Positions 35,594-43,669 of a stretch of 64,000 nt of DNA are shown here, piece by piece. Within the stretch, counting starts at the first letter, position 1. Each line of letters begins with the position of its first letter. Under the pieces are notes generated by a model. That model ran no database searches, was not told the DNA's origin, and saw only the letters and a program-made list of their open reading frames with translations. The translations under genes and the position numbers were made by a program. Source of the stretch: Actinomycetes bacterium (lineage in GTDB: Bacteria; Bacillota; Sulfobacillia; Sulfobacillales; JAIMBI01); NCBI GenBank assembly GCA_023565505.1, contig JAIMBI010000019.1, positions 1-64,000 on the forward strand, written 5' to 3'.

Positions 35594-36211
35594 CTAGGAC
35601 GGACGTTGGACCGGATGACCCGCCCCCAGCCAGAGCGACATGCCACCCAGCACGTTGGCTACTTGGTAGCCCCGGTCGGCCAGGAATGCGGCGGCGGACT
35701 GGCTGCGGTTCCCCGTGGCGCAGATCACCGCGTAGCGCCGGGTCGGGTCGAGGGTGGCCAGCCGTTCGGGCAACTGGCCCAGGGGGATGAGGACGGCGTC
35801 CGGCACGACGCCCGAGCGCCATTCGTAAGGTTCCCGCACATCGATGACCGTCCAGGTGTCGAGCGTACGACGCAGCTCGTCGACCGTGATGTCGGGCACC
35901 GCCACCACCGGCAGGCCGGCCGCCTGCCAGCCCTCCGGCCCCTGGTCGAACACGGCTCGTACCGCGACGCCCTCGGCCGCGAGGGCTTTGACGGCGGCGT
36001 CGGCCAGGATGCGGTTGTCCGCGAAGACCGCCACCGCCGGGACCTGCTGCAGTTCCAGCCACCGCCTGACGGCGGGTCCCCAGCCCGCGCGGGCGTAGGG
36101 CGCGGACACGGACTGGGGGACGTGCCCTTGAACGTAGGCGCGCTGGGGGCGGACATCGAGCAAAAGTAGGTCGCCTTGGCTTACGGCCTGCCAGATCTCC
36201 TGGACCGTCAC
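35594..36211 (-). CDS. Tandem rhodanese-domain sulfurtransferase
   Basis: 205 residues with two rhodanese folds. The first (residues ~1-95) reads LLLLDVRPQRAYVQGHVPQS but has no active-site Cys loop. The second (~105-200) has VIDVREPYEWRSGVVPDAV and the Cys-containing loop ICATGNRS, so it should carry a persulfide. GTG 36211 has an ideal AAGGAGG site. It follows a persulfide dioxygenase gene on the same strand, the usual pairing in sulfide/persulfide handling. Confidence 0.88.
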   Translation of the reverse strand: MTVQEIWQAVSQGDLLLLDVRPQRAYVQGHVPQSVSAPYARAGWGPAVRRWLELQQVPAVAVFADNRILADAAVKALAAEGVAVRAVFDQGPEGWQAAGLPVVAVPDITVDELRRTLDTWTVIDVREPYEWRSGVVPDAVLIPLGQLPERLATLDPTRRYAVICATGNRSQSAAAFLADRGYQVANVLGGMSLWLGAGHPVQRPS

Positions 36212-36275
36212 GGGCGTCCCTCCTTAGATTCTGCGGATGGGGTGATCCATGCGTGGCGGACGGTCGTCCCCGTCG

Positions 36276-37031
36276 TCACAAAACCGCCTGCCCCAGATTC
36301 CGGATGCGGATCCGCGGGGCGTCGACCGGCGGGGGTTTGAGCGAACTCAGGACGTGGTCCACGAACGTGTCGACGTCGTCGATGCGGACGAAGCGGTTGA
36401 AGCGGCGCTCGTATCCGATCGTCGACTGGGGCTTGCGGCTCATGAAGAGGCCGCCGCACGGCGAGGATCCGTAGTGCGCCGGGTACACCTCCGTGAAGTC
36501 GGGCAGCGTCATGAGCCGCCGGATGGTCTCGAACTGGCGGCGGGCGGCCTCCCGGACCGCCTCCGGGGACGCCTCGGCCAGGTCGGGGCGACCAACGTCG
36601 CCGACGAACAGGCTGTCGCCCGTCATGACGAGCCAGGGATCCGAGCCGCGGTGCCCGTCGCGGACGACCAGGGAGAGGCTGTCGTCGGTGTGGCCCGGGG
36701 TCTCCCAGACTTCGACGCGGATCGCGCCGAGGGTGATCACCTCGCCGTCGTGCAGCGGACGGCGGGCGAAGGCGACGGGGGCGCGGTGCGACACGGACAC
36801 GGCGACGCCGAGGGCGTCCGCCAGTTCGCGGGCGGCGGATTCGTGGTCCGCGTGGACGTGGGTTTCGACCACGTGCTGGATGGCCAGCCCCAGGTCCTGG
36901 GCCGCCAGCACGTAGGCCTCGGGGCCCAGGGCGCCGAGGGGATCGACGGCGAGGGCGGTCCCCGTCACCTCGTCGCCGAGCAGATACGAATTGCAGCCGC
37001 GGGCCGGATCATTGAGGGTGAGCCAGATCAC
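36276..37031 (-). CDS. Persulfide dioxygenase-like (ETHE1-type) metallo-beta-lactamase protein
   Basis: 251 residues from GTG 37031, which follows AAAGGGGG; the frame is open to 37085 but begins with a non-conserved leader. The metal motif ETHVHADHESAA (HxHxDH), TPGHTDDSLS, MTGDSLFVGDVGRPDLAE and VYPAHYGSSPCGG are the ETHE1/persulfide-dioxygenase landmarks. These mononuclear iron enzymes oxidise glutathione or low-molecular-weight persulfide to sulfite. The neighbouring rhodanese supports the role. Confidence 0.9.
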   Translation of the reverse strand: MIWLTLNDPARGCNSYLLGDEVTGTALAVDPLGALGPEAYVLAAQDLGLAIQHVVETHVHADHESAARELADALGVAVSVSHRAPVAFARRPLHDGEVITLGAIRVEVWETPGHTDDSLSLVVRDGHRGSDPWLVMTGDSLFVGDVGRPDLAEASPEAVREAARRQFETIRRLMTLPDFTEVYPAHYGSSPCGGLFMSRKPQSTIGYERRFNRFVRIDDVDTFVDHVLSSLKPPPVDAPRIRIRNLGQAVL

Positions 37032-37557
37032 GCACGGACCCCCTTTCGTCACGGAGCAGGATACCACCATGGGTATATATATCACGAATCCCGCTAAAAC
37101 GTGAGCAACGGAACCGCACCCGGTGGCCTCAGGGGAGCGCGCCCGCCCTGGCGCGGCGGTCCGTCCTCCGACTGCGGCGCATCAGCCGGGGCCGCCGGTG
37201 TCGGGGTGGGGGCCGGAAGGTCGCCCCGAAGGCGGCCAGAACGAGAGTACCCCTAAGGGGTATCATTCCGTGGCCTCAACGGGCCGGAGACCCCGGGGCG
37301 ATTGGTGTGTCCGTTCCGTCCTGTCGGGGGGCCCTCGGCGGGGCGGGGGATGCCCTCGACCCGGAGCCGGGCCGCTCCGTGCCGGCGGACCAGCGGCACG
37401 GACGGGGAGCCCGCACGACAGGCGACCTGGAACCCCGGGACGCGGCGTCCAGTCGCGGATCGAGCGGCCGGGCAGCCGGGTTGGCGAGGCGGGGCGCAAC
37501 ATGTTACCGTGAGGGGAGGCTGGATTGTCCCATCGAATTTGGGGGGTTTGTGCGACG
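37032..37557. other. Divergent intergenic region between the sulfur genes and the aminotransferase
   Basis: About 525 bases without a convincing gene; long frames here are Arg/Gly/Pro shadows. A run GGTATATATATCAC near 37,073 is unusually AT-rich and could hold a promoter for the leftward persulfide genes. A CsoR-like operator is listed separately at 37,248. Confidence 0.5.
37248..37262. promoter_or_regulatory. CsoR/CstR-type operator candidate
   Basis: TACCCCTAAGGGGTA has perfect 7-base arms around one central base, and the wider sequence GTACCCCTAAGGGGTATC fits the ATACCCC..GGGGTAT signature of the CsoR/RcnR/CstR repressor family. CstR regulates persulfide dioxygenase and rhodanese genes in Staphylococcus, and just such a gene pair lies divergently here. 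The distance to the persulfide gene start (~215 bases) is long, so the target is not certain. Confidence 0.55.
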
Positions 37558-38709
37558 ATGGAACCCAAGCTGCCCGAGCGCCTGCTCATGGGGCCCGGAC
37601 CCTCGCCGGTGTCCCCGGCGGTGCGCTTGGCGATGGCCGAGCCGGTCGTCGGCCATCTGGATCCGCGGTTTATCCAACTGATGGACGCGGTCGCGGACGG
37701 CCTGCGTCTGGTCTTCGGGACGGCCAACCGGCTCACGCTACCGCTGTCGGGAACGGGCAGCGCGGGGATGGAGACCATGGTGGCGAACTGGGTCGAGCCG
37801 GGCGACCGCATGCTGGTGGTCCGGCACGGCTTCTTCGGGGAGCGGATCCGCGACGCCGCCGCCCGCCGGGGCGCGGAGGTCGCGGTGCTGGATGCTCCGT
37901 GGGGGACCGCCGTGCCGGCGGACCAGTTCTTCGACACGCTCGAGCGGGTGGGCCCGGTCAAGCTCGTCGCCGTGGTGCTGGCCGAGACGTCCACGGGGGT
38001 CCTGCAGCCCCTCGACGGCTGGGCCGACGCCGTGCACGCCCAGGGGGGGCTGCTCCTGGTCGACGCCGTGACGGCGATCGGTGGCATGCCCGTCGACGTC
38101 GACCCGCGGGGGATCGACGTCTGTTTCGCCGGCTCGCAGAAGTGCCTGTCCGTGCCCCCCGGACTCGCGCCGTTCACCGTGGGGGAGCGGGCCCTGGCCG
38201 CCCTCCGGGACCGCCGGACCCCCGTCGGCACGTGGTACTTCGACCTCACCATGCTGGGGCGGTACTGGGGTCAGGAACGCTTCTACCACCACACGGCCCC
38301 GGTGAGCATGGTGTATGCGCTGGCTGCGGCCTTGGAAGAGGTGCGCCAGGAGGGCCTGCCGGCGCGGTTCGCGCGGCACCGTCGCGCGGCACGGGCCCTG
38401 TGGGCGGGTCTCGAGGCCATGGATTTGGAGCTGTTGGTGGACGAGCCGCACCGCCTGCCGTCGTTGACGACCGTCCGCGTGCCGGACGGCGTCGACGACG
38501 CGACCGTGCGCGGCCTGCTGCTGGAGCGGTTCAACATCGAGATCGGCGGCGGGCTGGGGGCCCTTCGGGGCAAGATCTGGCGGATCGGGACGATGGGGTA
38601 TGGGGCGCGCATCGAGAACGTGGTACGCGTTCTCTCCGCGCTCGAGGTGGTGCTCGGGCGGCGCGGCGGAGCCGAGGCGGCCTGGCGCGCGTGGGAGTCC
38701 GAACGGTGA
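37558..38709 (+). CDS. Class V aminotransferase (alanine/serine-glyoxylate type)
   Basis: 383 residues from ATG 37558, following a G-rich ribosome site. RLLMGPGPSPVSPAVRLAMA is the standard start of alanine-glyoxylate aminotransferases, TLPLSGTGSAGMETMVAN follows, and the PLP lysine is in CFAGSQKCLSVPPGLAPF. The C-terminal IEIGGGLGALRGKIWRIGTM is complete. It probably makes glycine from glyoxylate using alanine or serine. It overlaps the next gene by GTGA. Confidence 0.92.
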   Translation: MEPKLPERLLMGPGPSPVSPAVRLAMAEPVVGHLDPRFIQLMDAVADGLRLVFGTANRLTLPLSGTGSAGMETMVANWVEPGDRMLVVRHGFFGERIRDAAARRGAEVAVLDAPWGTAVPADQFFDTLERVGPVKLVAVVLAETSTGVLQPLDGWADAVHAQGGLLLVDAVTAIGGMPVDVDPRGIDVCFAGSQKCLSVPPGLAPFTVGERALAALRDRRTPVGTWYFDLTMLGRYWGQERFYHHTAPVSMVYALAAALEEVRQEGLPARFARHRRAARALWAGLEAMDLELLVDEPHRLPSLTTVRVPDGVDDATVRGLLLERFNIEIGGGLGALRGKIWRIGTMGYGARIENVVRVLSALEVVLGRRGGAEAAWRAWESER

Positions 38710-39734
38710 ACTGGCTGGTGGTTCTGGCCGGAGGGCGGGGCGAACGCTTCTGGCCCCTCTCCCGCCAGCGCCGGCCGAAACAGTTCCTGCGACTCCTGTC
38801 GGACCGCACCATGATCCAGGAGACGGTGGACCGGGTCGCCGCCCTGTTTCCGCCCGAGCGGACCCTCGTGGTGACGGGCGCCGACTACGTCGATCTGGTG
38901 TGCGAACAACTGCCGGCGGTGCCCCGCGGGCACGTGCTGGGGGAGCCGGTCGGACGCAACACCGCGCCGTCTGTGGCGTGGGCCGCCCGCTGGATCATGG
39001 AGCGGGATCCGGAGGCGGTCCTCACCGTGCTGCCTTCGGACCACGCCATTCTCCGACCGGAGGCGTTCCGCAAGCTCCTGCGGCAGGCGGTGGGTTACGC
39101 CGCCGAGACCGGCCGGATGACCTTGTTCGGCATCGTCCCGGACCGCCCGGAGACCGGCTTCGGTTACATCGAGGTCGCCCGTCCGGGCCCCGGCCCCATC
39201 GACGTGGTCCGGTTCGTCGAAAAGCCGGACGTCGTGCGGGCCCGCGAAATGGTGGCGTCCGGGCGCCATTACTGGAACTCCGGCATGTTCGTGCTGCCGC
39301 TCGGCACCTTCTGGGCGACGCTGGAACGCACGCTGCCGGAGGTCGCGGGCGGCGCCGAGGCGCTGGTGAGGCGGCCCGGGGCCGAGTCGGCGGTGTTCGC
39401 GGCGCTCCCCGAGGTATCGCTGGACGTCGGCGTGATGGAGCGGGCCGGTCATCTCGCCGTCATGCCCGCTGACATCGGCTGGGACGACGTGGGGACCTTC
39501 GCCGCGGTGGCTCGGATCCGGGCCGAGCAGCAGCCGGACCGCGTGCATCTGGACCGGACCGACGACGTGGTCGTCATCGGCGAGGAGGGCCCGTGGGTGG
39601 CGGGCATCGGCATCCGCCACCTGGTCGTCGTGCGGACACCGGATGTCGTCCTCATTCTGCCGCCGGAAGAGGCCCAGGAGGTCCGCCAGGTCGTCCGCCA
39701 GCTGGCCGAGCGCGGTTGTCACGAACTCTTGTGA
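38706..39734 (+). CDS. manC: Mannose-1-phosphate guanylyltransferase
   Basis: 342 residues from GTG 38706. The nucleotide-binding start VVLAGGRGERFWPLSRQRRP, EPVGRNTAPSVAWAA, TVLPSDHAI and the sugar-phosphate motif FVEKPD are typical of GDP-mannose pyrophosphorylases. There is no C-terminal isomerase domain, so it is the monofunctional short type. It makes GDP-mannose for polysaccharide or glycoprotein synthesis and is paired with galU downstream. Confidence 0.92.
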   Translation: MNWLVVLAGGRGERFWPLSRQRRPKQFLRLLSDRTMIQETVDRVAALFPPERTLVVTGADYVDLVCEQLPAVPRGHVLGEPVGRNTAPSVAWAARWIMERDPEAVLTVLPSDHAILRPEAFRKLLRQAVGYAAETGRMTLFGIVPDRPETGFGYIEVARPGPGPIDVVRFVEKPDVVRAREMVASGRHYWNSGMFVLPLGTFWATLERTLPEVAGGAEALVRRPGAESAVFAALPEVSLDVGVMERAGHLAVMPADIGWDDVGTFAAVARIRAEQQPDRVHLDRTDDVVVIGEEGPWVAGIGIRHLVVVRTPDVVLILPPEEAQEVRQVVRQLAERGCHELL

Positions 39735-39755
39735 GGACCTCGAGGAGGAGGGCAC

Positions 39756-40643
39756 ATGGCTGACGCCAGGGTACACAAAGGCGTCATCCCCGCTGCGGGT
39801 CTGGGCACACGCCTGTTGCCGGCCACCAAGGTCGTGCCCAAGGAGCTCCTGCCGCTCATCGACGTGCCGGTCATCCAGCTGGCCGTTGACGAGGCTCGTG
39901 CGAGCGGGATCGACGACCTCATCGTCGTGACCAGCCGCGGCAAGGAGATCCTGGCCGACCACTTCGACCGCCAGCCCGAACTGGAGGCCCACCTGCGGGA
40001 ACGGGGCAAGCTGGAGCAGCTGGCGGCCGTCGGCGACGTGGGCGCTGGGGTGCGGTTCCATTACACCCGGCAGCCGGAGCCGCGGGGGCTGGGCCACGCC
40101 GTCCTGCAGGCGGCCGCGCACGTCGGACATGAGCCGTTCGCGGTCCTCCTGCCGGACGACGTGATGCTCGGGCCGCGCCCGGTGCTGGCCCAGCTTTTGG
40201 ACCACTGGCGTCCCGGTTTCGCCGTCGTGGCGGTCATGCGGGTCGCCCGGGAGGAGGCGGGACGGTACGGCATCGTGGCCGGCGACGTTGCCCCGGGGTC
40301 ACGGGCGTTCCGGGTCGAGCACATCGTGGAGAAGCCGGCACCGGCGGATGTGCCGCCCGTGGCGTGGGCCGTGATGGGCCGCTACGTCCTCGATGCGGAT
40401 GTCTTCGACATTCTCGAGACGCTGCCCCCCGGCGCGGGGGGCGAGATCCAGCTGACCGACGCGCTTGCGGAATTGGCCCGGGCCGGCCGGCTGGTCGCCG
40501 TGGCGTACGAAGGAGAGCGCTACGACATGGGCGACAAGCTGGGGTACGTCAAGGCCATCATCACGCACGGCCTCGAACGGCCCGACTTCCGCGACCGGCT
40601 GGCGGCCTACCTCCGCAGCCTGGCCGACGCGGGACGGTTCTAG
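39756..40643 (+). CDS. galU: UTP-glucose-1-phosphate uridylyltransferase
   Basis: 295 residues. GLGTRLLPATKVVPKELLPL, the PEPRGLGHAVLQAA substrate loop, FAVLLPDDVMLG and HIVEKPAPADVPPVAWAVMG define GalU/GtaB. It makes UDP-glucose for cell-wall teichoic acids, glycolipids or exopolysaccharide. ATG 39756 follows GAGGAGG. Confidence 0.95.
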   Translation: MADARVHKGVIPAAGLGTRLLPATKVVPKELLPLIDVPVIQLAVDEARASGIDDLIVVTSRGKEILADHFDRQPELEAHLRERGKLEQLAAVGDVGAGVRFHYTRQPEPRGLGHAVLQAAAHVGHEPFAVLLPDDVMLGPRPVLAQLLDHWRPGFAVVAVMRVAREEAGRYGIVAGDVAPGSRAFRVEHIVEKPAPADVPPVAWAVMGRYVLDADVFDILETLPPGAGGEIQLTDALAELARAGRLVAVAYEGERYDMGDKLGYVKAIITHGLERPDFRDRLAAYLRSLADAGRF

Positions 40644-40650
40644 CGCGGGG

Positions 40651-41061
40651 ATGACGGCCGCCGCCCCGCCTTTGCTGCGTACGGAACTGGCCCTCCTGGC
40701 GCATGCGGCGTGGGTGGTGCTGCCCGCCACGCTGGCGGCCGGCGCCTGGGCCCTGTTCCGCTTCGTCCGCCGCGACGGGCTGCCCACGGCGCGATACCTC
40801 CACGCGTTCCTCGTCGTGGCCGTATGGCTGGTGGTGGCCGGATTTTATGACCTGGCAACCCACCACCCTGCCGCCGTCGGGGGGCCGCCCTGGACCCTGG
40901 ACGCCGGGGCCGGGGCGCTCCTGGCTCAGAGCGGCGTCGGTCTTGCTCTCCGCCACACTCGTCCCGCCCGGACGCGCACGGCCCGCCTGCTCGCCTGGCA
41001 CCTGGTTCTGGCCCTGGCCACCACGGCGGGCGTGCTGGTCGGACTGTGGCCGTACCGGTGA
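40651..41061 (+). CDS. Hypothetical four-helix membrane protein
   Basis: 136 residues. Four hydrophobic segments can be seen: ALLAHAAWVVLPATLAAGAW, LHAFLVVAVWLVVAGFYD, a weaker middle one (LDAGAGALLAQSGVGLAL) and LAWHLVLALATTAGVLVGLW. No family was recognised. It starts seven bases after galU and may be co-transcribed, but its partner is unclear. Confidence 0.6.
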   Translation: MTAAAPPLLRTELALLAHAAWVVLPATLAAGAWALFRFVRRDGLPTARYLHAFLVVAVWLVVAGFYDLATHHPAAVGGPPWTLDAGAGALLAQSGVGLALRHTRPARTRTARLLAWHLVLALATTAGVLVGLWPYR

Positions 41062-41073
41062 CGGCCGTTGCGC

Positions 41074-41769
41074 TCAGCCGGGTTCGCCCGGCAGCCGGGC
41101 GGCGGCCAGACTCTGTTCCAACGACCAGGCCTGCTCCCAGAAGAGCCACTCGTACCGGCTGCTCCGCCAAAACGCCTTGAGCCCGAGGCGGGCCTCGTCC
41201 GGGCCGAGGTGTTCGCCGACACGATCGGCGACGGCTAGGATCTCGTCCACCGCCTCCCCGTAAGGTGCGCCGGCGTACGTCGCGATCCACTCACGGTAGG
41301 CCGGCGTGTCCGGCAGGGGCCGTTCCGCCAGCCGGCGCCCGACTTCGCGGTAGATCCAGTAGCAGGGCAGCACCGCGGCGACCAGGACGGCGAACGGCCG
41401 GCTCCAGGCGGCCCGGACCAAGTGGTCGGTGTAGGCCACCGTGATCGGTCCGGGCGGCGTGGCGGCGAGGTCCGCCGGGGAGAGCCCGTAGGCCGGCGCC
41501 AGCGTCCGGTGGAGGTCGGCCTCGACCTCGTGCACGGTCAGCGCGTGCCGGAGGAACAGGGGTTCGTCGCTCCGATGGGCCGTGCGGACGGCGCCCATGG
41601 CGAGTACCTGGGAGAAGTCCTGGAGATACACGTAGTCCTGACCGAGGAAATAACGGAAGCGATCCGCCGGCAACGTGTCGTCTCCCAGGCCGGTCACGAA
41701 CGGATGAGCGAAGATCGCCTCCCAGATCGGCCGGGCGGCCTCCTTGAGCGTCTCGGTCCACGACGGCAC
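41074..41769 (-). CDS. tenA: Aminopyrimidine aminohydrolase TenA
   Basis: 231 residues from GTG 41769, which has a GGAGG site at good distance; an in-frame GTG at 41778 is too close to it. The all-helical TenA fold is clear in HPFVTGLGDDTLPADRFRYF, LGQDYVYLQDFSQVLA and the nucleophile Cys in AAVLPCYWIYREVG. TenA salvages damaged thiamin pyrimidine. It is the last of the leftward thiD-thiE-tenA set downstream of a TPP riboswitch. Confidence 0.93.
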   Translation of the reverse strand: MPSWTETLKEAARPIWEAIFAHPFVTGLGDDTLPADRFRYFLGQDYVYLQDFSQVLAMGAVRTAHRSDEPLFLRHALTVHEVEADLHRTLAPAYGLSPADLAATPPGPITVAYTDHLVRAAWSRPFAVLVAAVLPCYWIYREVGRRLAERPLPDTPAYREWIATYAGAPYGEAVDEILAVADRVGEHLGPDEARLGLKAFWRSSRYEWLFWEQAWSLEQSLAAARLPGEPG

Positions 41770-41814
41770 GGCCGTCACCTCCTCCAGGGATATCGAACGC
41801 GCGGCGGGCGGGCA

Positions 41815-42438
41815 TCATGCCCGGTTCCGGGCGTGCAGGAGCGCGCGCACGGCGGACGCGGGATCGGCGGCCTCCGCCACGGCGGCGATGACCGCGATGC
41901 CGGCGACTCCGGTGGCCCACACCGCCGCAGCATTGTCGGGCCGGATGCCTCCGATGGCCACCACGGGAACCGGGCCCGCCTCTGCCGAAAGACGGTGCAG
42001 GCCCTCAGGCCCCAGCGGATCGCCGGCGTCGGCCTTCGACCCCGTCCGGAAAACGGGTCCGATGCCGACGTAATCCGGTCCGTCGGCGAGCGCGGCCGCC
42101 AACTCGTCCGATGTGCCGGCGGACGCTCCCACCAACAGGCCGGGCGCGATGCGGCGGACGTCGCGCACCGGCATGTCCTCCTGCCCCACGTGGACCCCGT
42201 CCGCACCCAGGGCCAAGGCCCAGTCGACGCGGTCGTCGACCACCACGAGGAGCCCGGCGGGACGGGCCCAGCGCAGGACCTCGGTCCCGTACGCCAGGGC
42301 CGCCCGGGCCGAGCCTTCCTTAATTCGGATCTGCACCACGCGTGCGCCGGCCCGGGCGATCGCGGGCACGAACGTCGCCAACCGGGACGGGGGGACCCGG
42401 GCGGGGTCGATGAGCACGTGCAGCCCGCTCACATCCAT
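41815..42438 (-). CDS. thiE: Thiamine-phosphate synthase
   Basis: 207 residues. The TIM-barrel motifs GARVVQIRIKEG, DDRVDWALALGADGVHVGQE, DYVGIGPVFRTGSKAD and VVAIGGI match ThiE. It couples hydroxymethylpyrimidine diphosphate with the thiazole phosphate to give thiamine phosphate. ATG 42438 overlaps thiD by ten bases. Confidence 0.95.
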   Translation of the reverse strand: MDVSGLHVLIDPARVPPSRLATFVPAIARAGARVVQIRIKEGSARAALAYGTEVLRWARPAGLLVVVDDRVDWALALGADGVHVGQEDMPVRDVRRIAPGLLVGASAGTSDELAAALADGPDYVGIGPVFRTGSKADAGDPLGPEGLHRLSAEAGPVPVVAIGGIRPDNAAAVWATGVAGIAVIAAVAEAADPASAVRALLHARNRA

Positions 42439-43220
42439 GGCGGCATCCCCCAGTGGTGATGGAGCGGCCCGTGGCCCGACCCCAGGCCGGGTGCGTGGCG
42501 AATCGCGCCGGCCAGGTAGCGCTCGGCCAGGTCGACGGCGTCGGGGACCGCCAGACCCCGGGCGAGTCCGACGGCAATGGCGCTCGACAGCGTGCACCCG
42601 GTGCCGTGGGTATGGGGAGTGTCGAGACGCGGGTGGACGAAGATCCGGGATGTCGGACCTTCCAGCACGTCGGCGACCTCGGGGCCGTCGAGATGGCCGC
42701 CTTTCACCAGGGCCCAACGGCTCCCGAAGTCGCAGAGCCGCCGGCCGGCTTCGGCCTGATCCGTCCGGGAGCGTACCACCAGCCCCGTGAGCGCTTCGGC
42801 TTCGGGGACGTTCGGGGTGACCACCGTGGCGCGCGGCAGAAGTTCCTCCCGGATCGCCTGCTCGGCGTCGGCCTGGATCAAGGGATGTCCGCCCTTGGCC
42901 CGCATCACGGGATCCAGGACGACCGGCACCGGCCCCAGGTGATCCAGGGCCGCGGCGACCGCCCGGACGATCGCGGCGGTGTGCACCATCCCGATCTTCA
43001 CCGCGTCGACGCCGATGTCGTCGGCGACAGCCAGGATTTGCCGGCGGACGGCCTCGGGCGGAAGGTCCCAGATGCCGTCGACACCCCGGGTGTTCTGGGC
43101 GGTGACCGCCGTCAACGCCGACATGCCGTAGGCACCCAGCGCGGCAAAGGTCTTGAGATCCGCCTGGATTCCCGCACCGCCGCCGGAATCCGACCCGGCG
43201 ATGGTCAACAAGCGCAACAT
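42429..43220 (-). CDS. thiD: Hydroxymethylpyrimidine/phosphomethylpyrimidine kinase
   Basis: 263 residues from ATG 43220. [20 protein letters not shown] is the family N-terminus, with AKGGHPLI for substrate, [12 protein letters not shown], and the catalytic loop [14 protein letters not shown] with its Gly-Thr-Gly-Cys anion hole. It phosphorylates hydroxymethylpyrimidine twice for thiamine synthesis. The frame runs further upstream through the riboswitch, but that part is not protein. Confidence 0.95.
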   Translation of the reverse strand: MLRLLTIAGSDSGGGAGIQADLKTFAALGAYGMSALTAVTAQNTRGVDGIWDLPPEAVRRQILAVADDIGVDAVKIGMVHTAAIVRAVAAALDHLGPVPVVLDPVMRAKGGHPLIQADAEQAIREELLPRATVVTPNVPEAEALTGLVVRSRTDQAEAGRRLCDFGSRWALVKGGHLDGPEVADVLEGPTSRIFVHPRLDTPHTHGTGCTLSSAIAVGLARGLAVPDAVDLAERYLAGAIRHAPGLGSGHGPLHHHWGMPPWM

Positions 43221-43403
43221 CGTTTGTTTCGCGGCCCGTGGGGGCCTTCGCTCCTTCCCGGTGCACTCCCGGCCGCCCGGCCGCGGCGGGGCGCGGTGCG
43301 GTCCGGGGGATGGCGGGGCCGTCGGCGGCGGGGCGGGCCCGGGTGCGGAGGCCGGTCGCGGGAGCGAAAAAAAGCGCCCCCGGCCGGGTGGCGCACCGTA
43401 TCG

Positions 43404-43482
<79 letters not shown>

Positions 43483-43669
43483 CGGCGTCATCGTAGCACG
43501 GGCCGAGGGGGGGAACAAGATCGACGGCGGCGGGTCGCCGGCGGCGCTGCGACGCGACCGATCCGGGTTCTTGTCGCGCGATTGGGAGGGGTTGTCCGCG
43601 CGCCTTGGCATGTTTCACCGGCGGCCGGCTGCTATCGTGGGGCCGATCTCCCACGAGGGTGTGACGGGG

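Noticed and set aside
37123-37681. Open frames ahead of the class V aminotransferase as genes
   Set aside because: Composition is Arg/Gly/Pro-rich with no family motif and they overlap the likely regulatory region.
43609-43618. A second parS half-site (TGTTTCACCGG)
   Set aside because: Only one arm matches and the other arm is lost.
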